Assembly (NCBI GenBank): GCA_023446865.1
Contig: JAEXPL010000026.1
Span: forward strand, 1 to 6,573
Source: Verrucomicrobiota bacterium
GTDB lineage: Bacteria; Verrucomicrobiota; Verrucomicrobiia; Opitutales; Opitutaceae
DNA length: 6,573 nt
Direction: 5' to 3'
Shown: piece after piece, positions 5,935 through 6,573 of the stretch
Position numbering within the stretch: position 1 is the first letter of the stretch
How the letters are laid out: every line of letters starts with the position of its first letter
Made by a program: the position numbers and the translations under genes
The notes under the pieces: model-generated
Told to the model about the DNA's origin: nothing
The model's input: the letters and a program-made list of their open reading frames with translations, nothing else
The model's database searches: none

Positions 5935-6573
5935 ATGGGCATCGCCTTCCACATCCTCGCGCACAAGAACCCCGCCCAGGTCGCGGCGCTCGTCGCCAGC
6001 CTGGAGCCGGGCCCGGATTCCCCCTGCGTGGTCCACTACGACCGCGCCCGTCCGCCCGCCGAGGCCCGGGAGCTGCGTCGCCGCCTGGCCGGCACACCGG
6101 GGGTGATCCTCCAGCGGCGGCGCCCCATCGATTGGGGTGGCTGGTCGATCGTCGCCGCCCAACTCGAGGGCCTGCGACTGGCCATGGACGCTTCCCGCTC
6201 GTGGACCCACTGGATCAACCTGAGCGGCCAGGACCTGCCGCTTGTCTCCCCCGGCGAGCTCCGCCACCACCTGCGGTCCCGTCCCGACCTGAGTCACATC
6301 GAGTGGTTCGAGCCCGCCACAGCCTGGCCCGACTGGCGCGACCGCTTGGATTTCCTGTACCCCAACAGCTACCACCTCGGGCGCCTTCTGCGCCTGCCTG
6401 GGCTCGGACGACGCCTCCGTGCTCTTCTGCCTGACCCCAACGGCACACCGAGTCTGCCACTCTTCCGCCGCCGCCCGCCCTTCTTCCGCTACCTCGGTTC
6501 CTCCAACTGGGTCGTCCTCTCGCGCGCGGCCGCCCTCTCGCTGCTCACCGATGCGACGGCGTACCGCATCCTC
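5935..6573 (+). CDS. Second GT14-family (Branch-type) glycosyltransferase, 3'-truncated
   Basis: An ATG at 5935 opens a frame with no stop through the right edge, giving 213 residues. It is clearly paralogous to the protein at 1061-1969: FHILAHKNPAQVAAL at 5-19, VVHYDRARPP at 32-41, RRRPIDWGGWSIVAAQ at 61-76, THWINLSGQDLPL at 91-103 (canonical SGQDxP), LLRLPGLGRRLRALL at 151-165 and FFRYLGSSNWVVLSRAA at 183-199. The part holding the likely catalytic Glu (the NEIIFQ region of the other copy) and the phosphate-binding RKFD region lies beyond the window, so its integrity cannot be judged. Compared with the upstream copy, the N-terminal half is somewhat shorter and the middle (120-150) is diverged. 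It starts 8 bp after the preceding stop, so it belongs to the acyltransferase-GT2-GT operon. The predicted role is branch or single-sugar transfer onto the cluster's glycan. Confidence 0.87.
   Translation, partial: MGIAFHILAHKNPAQVAALVASLEPGPDSPCVVHYDRARPPAEARELRRRLAGTPGVILQRRRPIDWGGWSIVAAQLEGLRLAMDASRSWTHWINLSGQDLPLVSPGELRHHLRSRPDLSHIEWFEPATAWPDWRDRLDFLYPNSYHLGRLLRLPGLGRRLRALLPDPNGTPSLPLFRRRPPFFRYLGSSNWVVLSRAAALSLLTDATAYRIL

Noticed and set aside
1..6573. tRNA, rRNA, CRISPR arrays, insertion sequences and attachment sites
   Set aside because: Reading both strands showed no regularly spaced repeats, no transposase-like protein, no tRNA-like cloverleaf and no rRNA-like sequence. The window is almost fully covered by the seven genes.

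Overview
This 6.6 kb window is very GC-rich (roughly 70%) and every supportable gene lies on the + strand. It holds seven protein genes and nearly no spare DNA. It looks like the interior of a cell-surface or exopolysaccharide biosynthesis cluster, and both edges cut through a gene. The extreme third-position GC, gene starts without Shine-Dalgarno motifs and C/T-rich spacers would suit a soil or aquatic bacterium such as an Opitutaceae-like verrucomicrobium. That placement is only a guess; no marker gene here fixes the taxonomy.

Layout from left to right: (1) 2-1036, a 5'-truncated ATP-grasp enzyme of the sugar-transfer-associated type. (2) 1061-1969, a complete GT14 / core-2-branching-type glycosyltransferase. 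(3) 2019-3293, a second, diverged ATP-grasp paralogue. (4) A 142-bp spacer containing a strongly pyrimidine-biased tract. (5) 3436-4113, a left-handed beta-helix (hexapeptide-repeat) O-acyltransferase. (6) 4110-5003, a GT2-type glycosyltransferase. (7) 5000-5926, a second GT-A-type glycosyltransferase-like protein with a DTD motif. (8) From 5935 through the right edge, a second GT14 gene, 3'-truncated.

The last four genes are tightly packed (4-bp ATGA overlaps at 4110-4113 and 5000-5003, then 8 bp between genes), so they are probably co-transcribed and translationally coupled. The first three are separated by 24 and 49 bp. The 142-bp spacer is the only plausible internal transcriptional boundary.

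Together the genes suggest assembly and decoration of a branched glycan. Four glycosyltransferases would add sugars, two of them from a family known for side-branch or single-sugar addition. One acyltransferase would O-acetylate the product, and two ATP-grasp enzymes may ligate an amino acid or other carboxylate to a sugar. No polymerase, flippase, export protein or nucleotide-sugar enzyme is visible, so those functions would have to lie outside the window. The most distinctive point is the alternation ATP-grasp / GT14 / ATP-grasp with a second GT14 four genes later, and the clear divergence between the two ATP-grasp copies.
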